DNA of 57,941 bases, taken from assembly GCA_017857395.1 (NCBI GenBank), contig JAFMDF010000020.1, forward strand, positions 1 through 57,941. The letters are read 5' to 3'. Below, in pieces: positions 57,905-57,941 of the stretch. The position numbers were made by a program, and so were the translations under genes. The notes under the pieces were generated by a model. It saw nothing but the letters and a program-made list of their open reading frames with translations, did not search any database and was not told where the DNA came from. The DNA is from Bacteroidota bacterium (GTDB lineage: Bacteria > Bacteroidota > Bacteroidia > Chitinophagales > Saprospiraceae). The first letter of the stretch is position 1, and every line of letters begins with the position of its first letter.

Positions 57905-57941
57905 CTAAAAAGCTCAGAAAAGTGCTCAAATCCACCAAAAT

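Overview
The window is one chromosomal segment of a low-GC member of the Bacteroidota, probably of the Saprospiria/Cytophaga type. The evidence is a PorP/SprF protein and a very large secreted protein with a gliding-motility/type IX secretion C-terminal domain, a single-subunit SdhC, DUF5686 and DUF3943 outer-membrane proteins, gene starts without Shine-Dalgarno sequences, and promoters with the Bacteroidota -7 element TAnnTTTG. I see no tRNA, rRNA, CRISPR array, prophage or complete insertion sequence.

Layout. 1-8.2 kb: a truncated universal stress protein (USP), a Kef-type antiporter with foreign-looking base composition, an FtsH protease, an operon of beta-barrel protein, USP and K+ channel, and two tandem PPK2 polyphosphate kinases. 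8.5-15.1 kb: a MauG-type cytochrome, a decayed sugar dehydrogenase broken up by two MITE-like elements, TonB, and sdhCAB. 15.1-25.3 kb, mostly minus strand: a CBS protein, a DUF3365 haem protein, a CstB-like persulfide dioxygenase-rhodanese fusion, a DUF4136 lipoprotein, two DUF2202 ferritin-like proteins, an MbnP/MbnH pair, a macrodomain protein and PEP carboxykinase. 25.4-37.7 kb: a CBS protein, a GCS2-CBS fusion, a thioredoxin, two kinase-like genes, a solute-binding lipoprotein, DUF6544, DUF3943, a degenerate serine hydrolase and a nuclease-like lipoprotein. 37.7-50.8 kb: an L,D-transpeptidase, another CBS protein, a P-type cation ATPase, an AMP/thymidine phosphorylase with a PRPP synthetase, two more USPs and two small helical proteins of one unnamed family. 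50.9-57.9 kb: envelope and type IX secretion genes.

The unifying feature is regulatory. At 19 places between 2.2 and 49.3 kb there is a Crp/Fnr-type operator TGAY-N4-RTCA. All but one are pairs or clusters with centres 22-23 bp apart, and sites in the pairs range from perfect to half-conserved. In 19 of the 21 promoter directions examined, a recognisable -7 element lies 22-24 bases (usually exactly 23) beyond the proximal operator, which puts that operator near -41. Three operator pairs sit between divergent genes and have a correctly spaced -7 element on each side. The controlled genes (USPs, CBS proteins, FtsH, P-type ATPase, split Rv2004c-like kinase, PEP carboxykinase, AMP phosphorylase, persulfide and haem redox proteins, L,D-transpeptidase) resemble in kind the DosR dormancy regulon of Mycobacterium tuberculosis, but with a different class of regulator, which is not encoded here. 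I read the window as a low-oxygen or energy-starvation survival island. Several of its promoters also appear to drive untranslated RNAs or attenuated leaders. Sites, spacings and coordinates were read by eye; function and inducing signal are inference.
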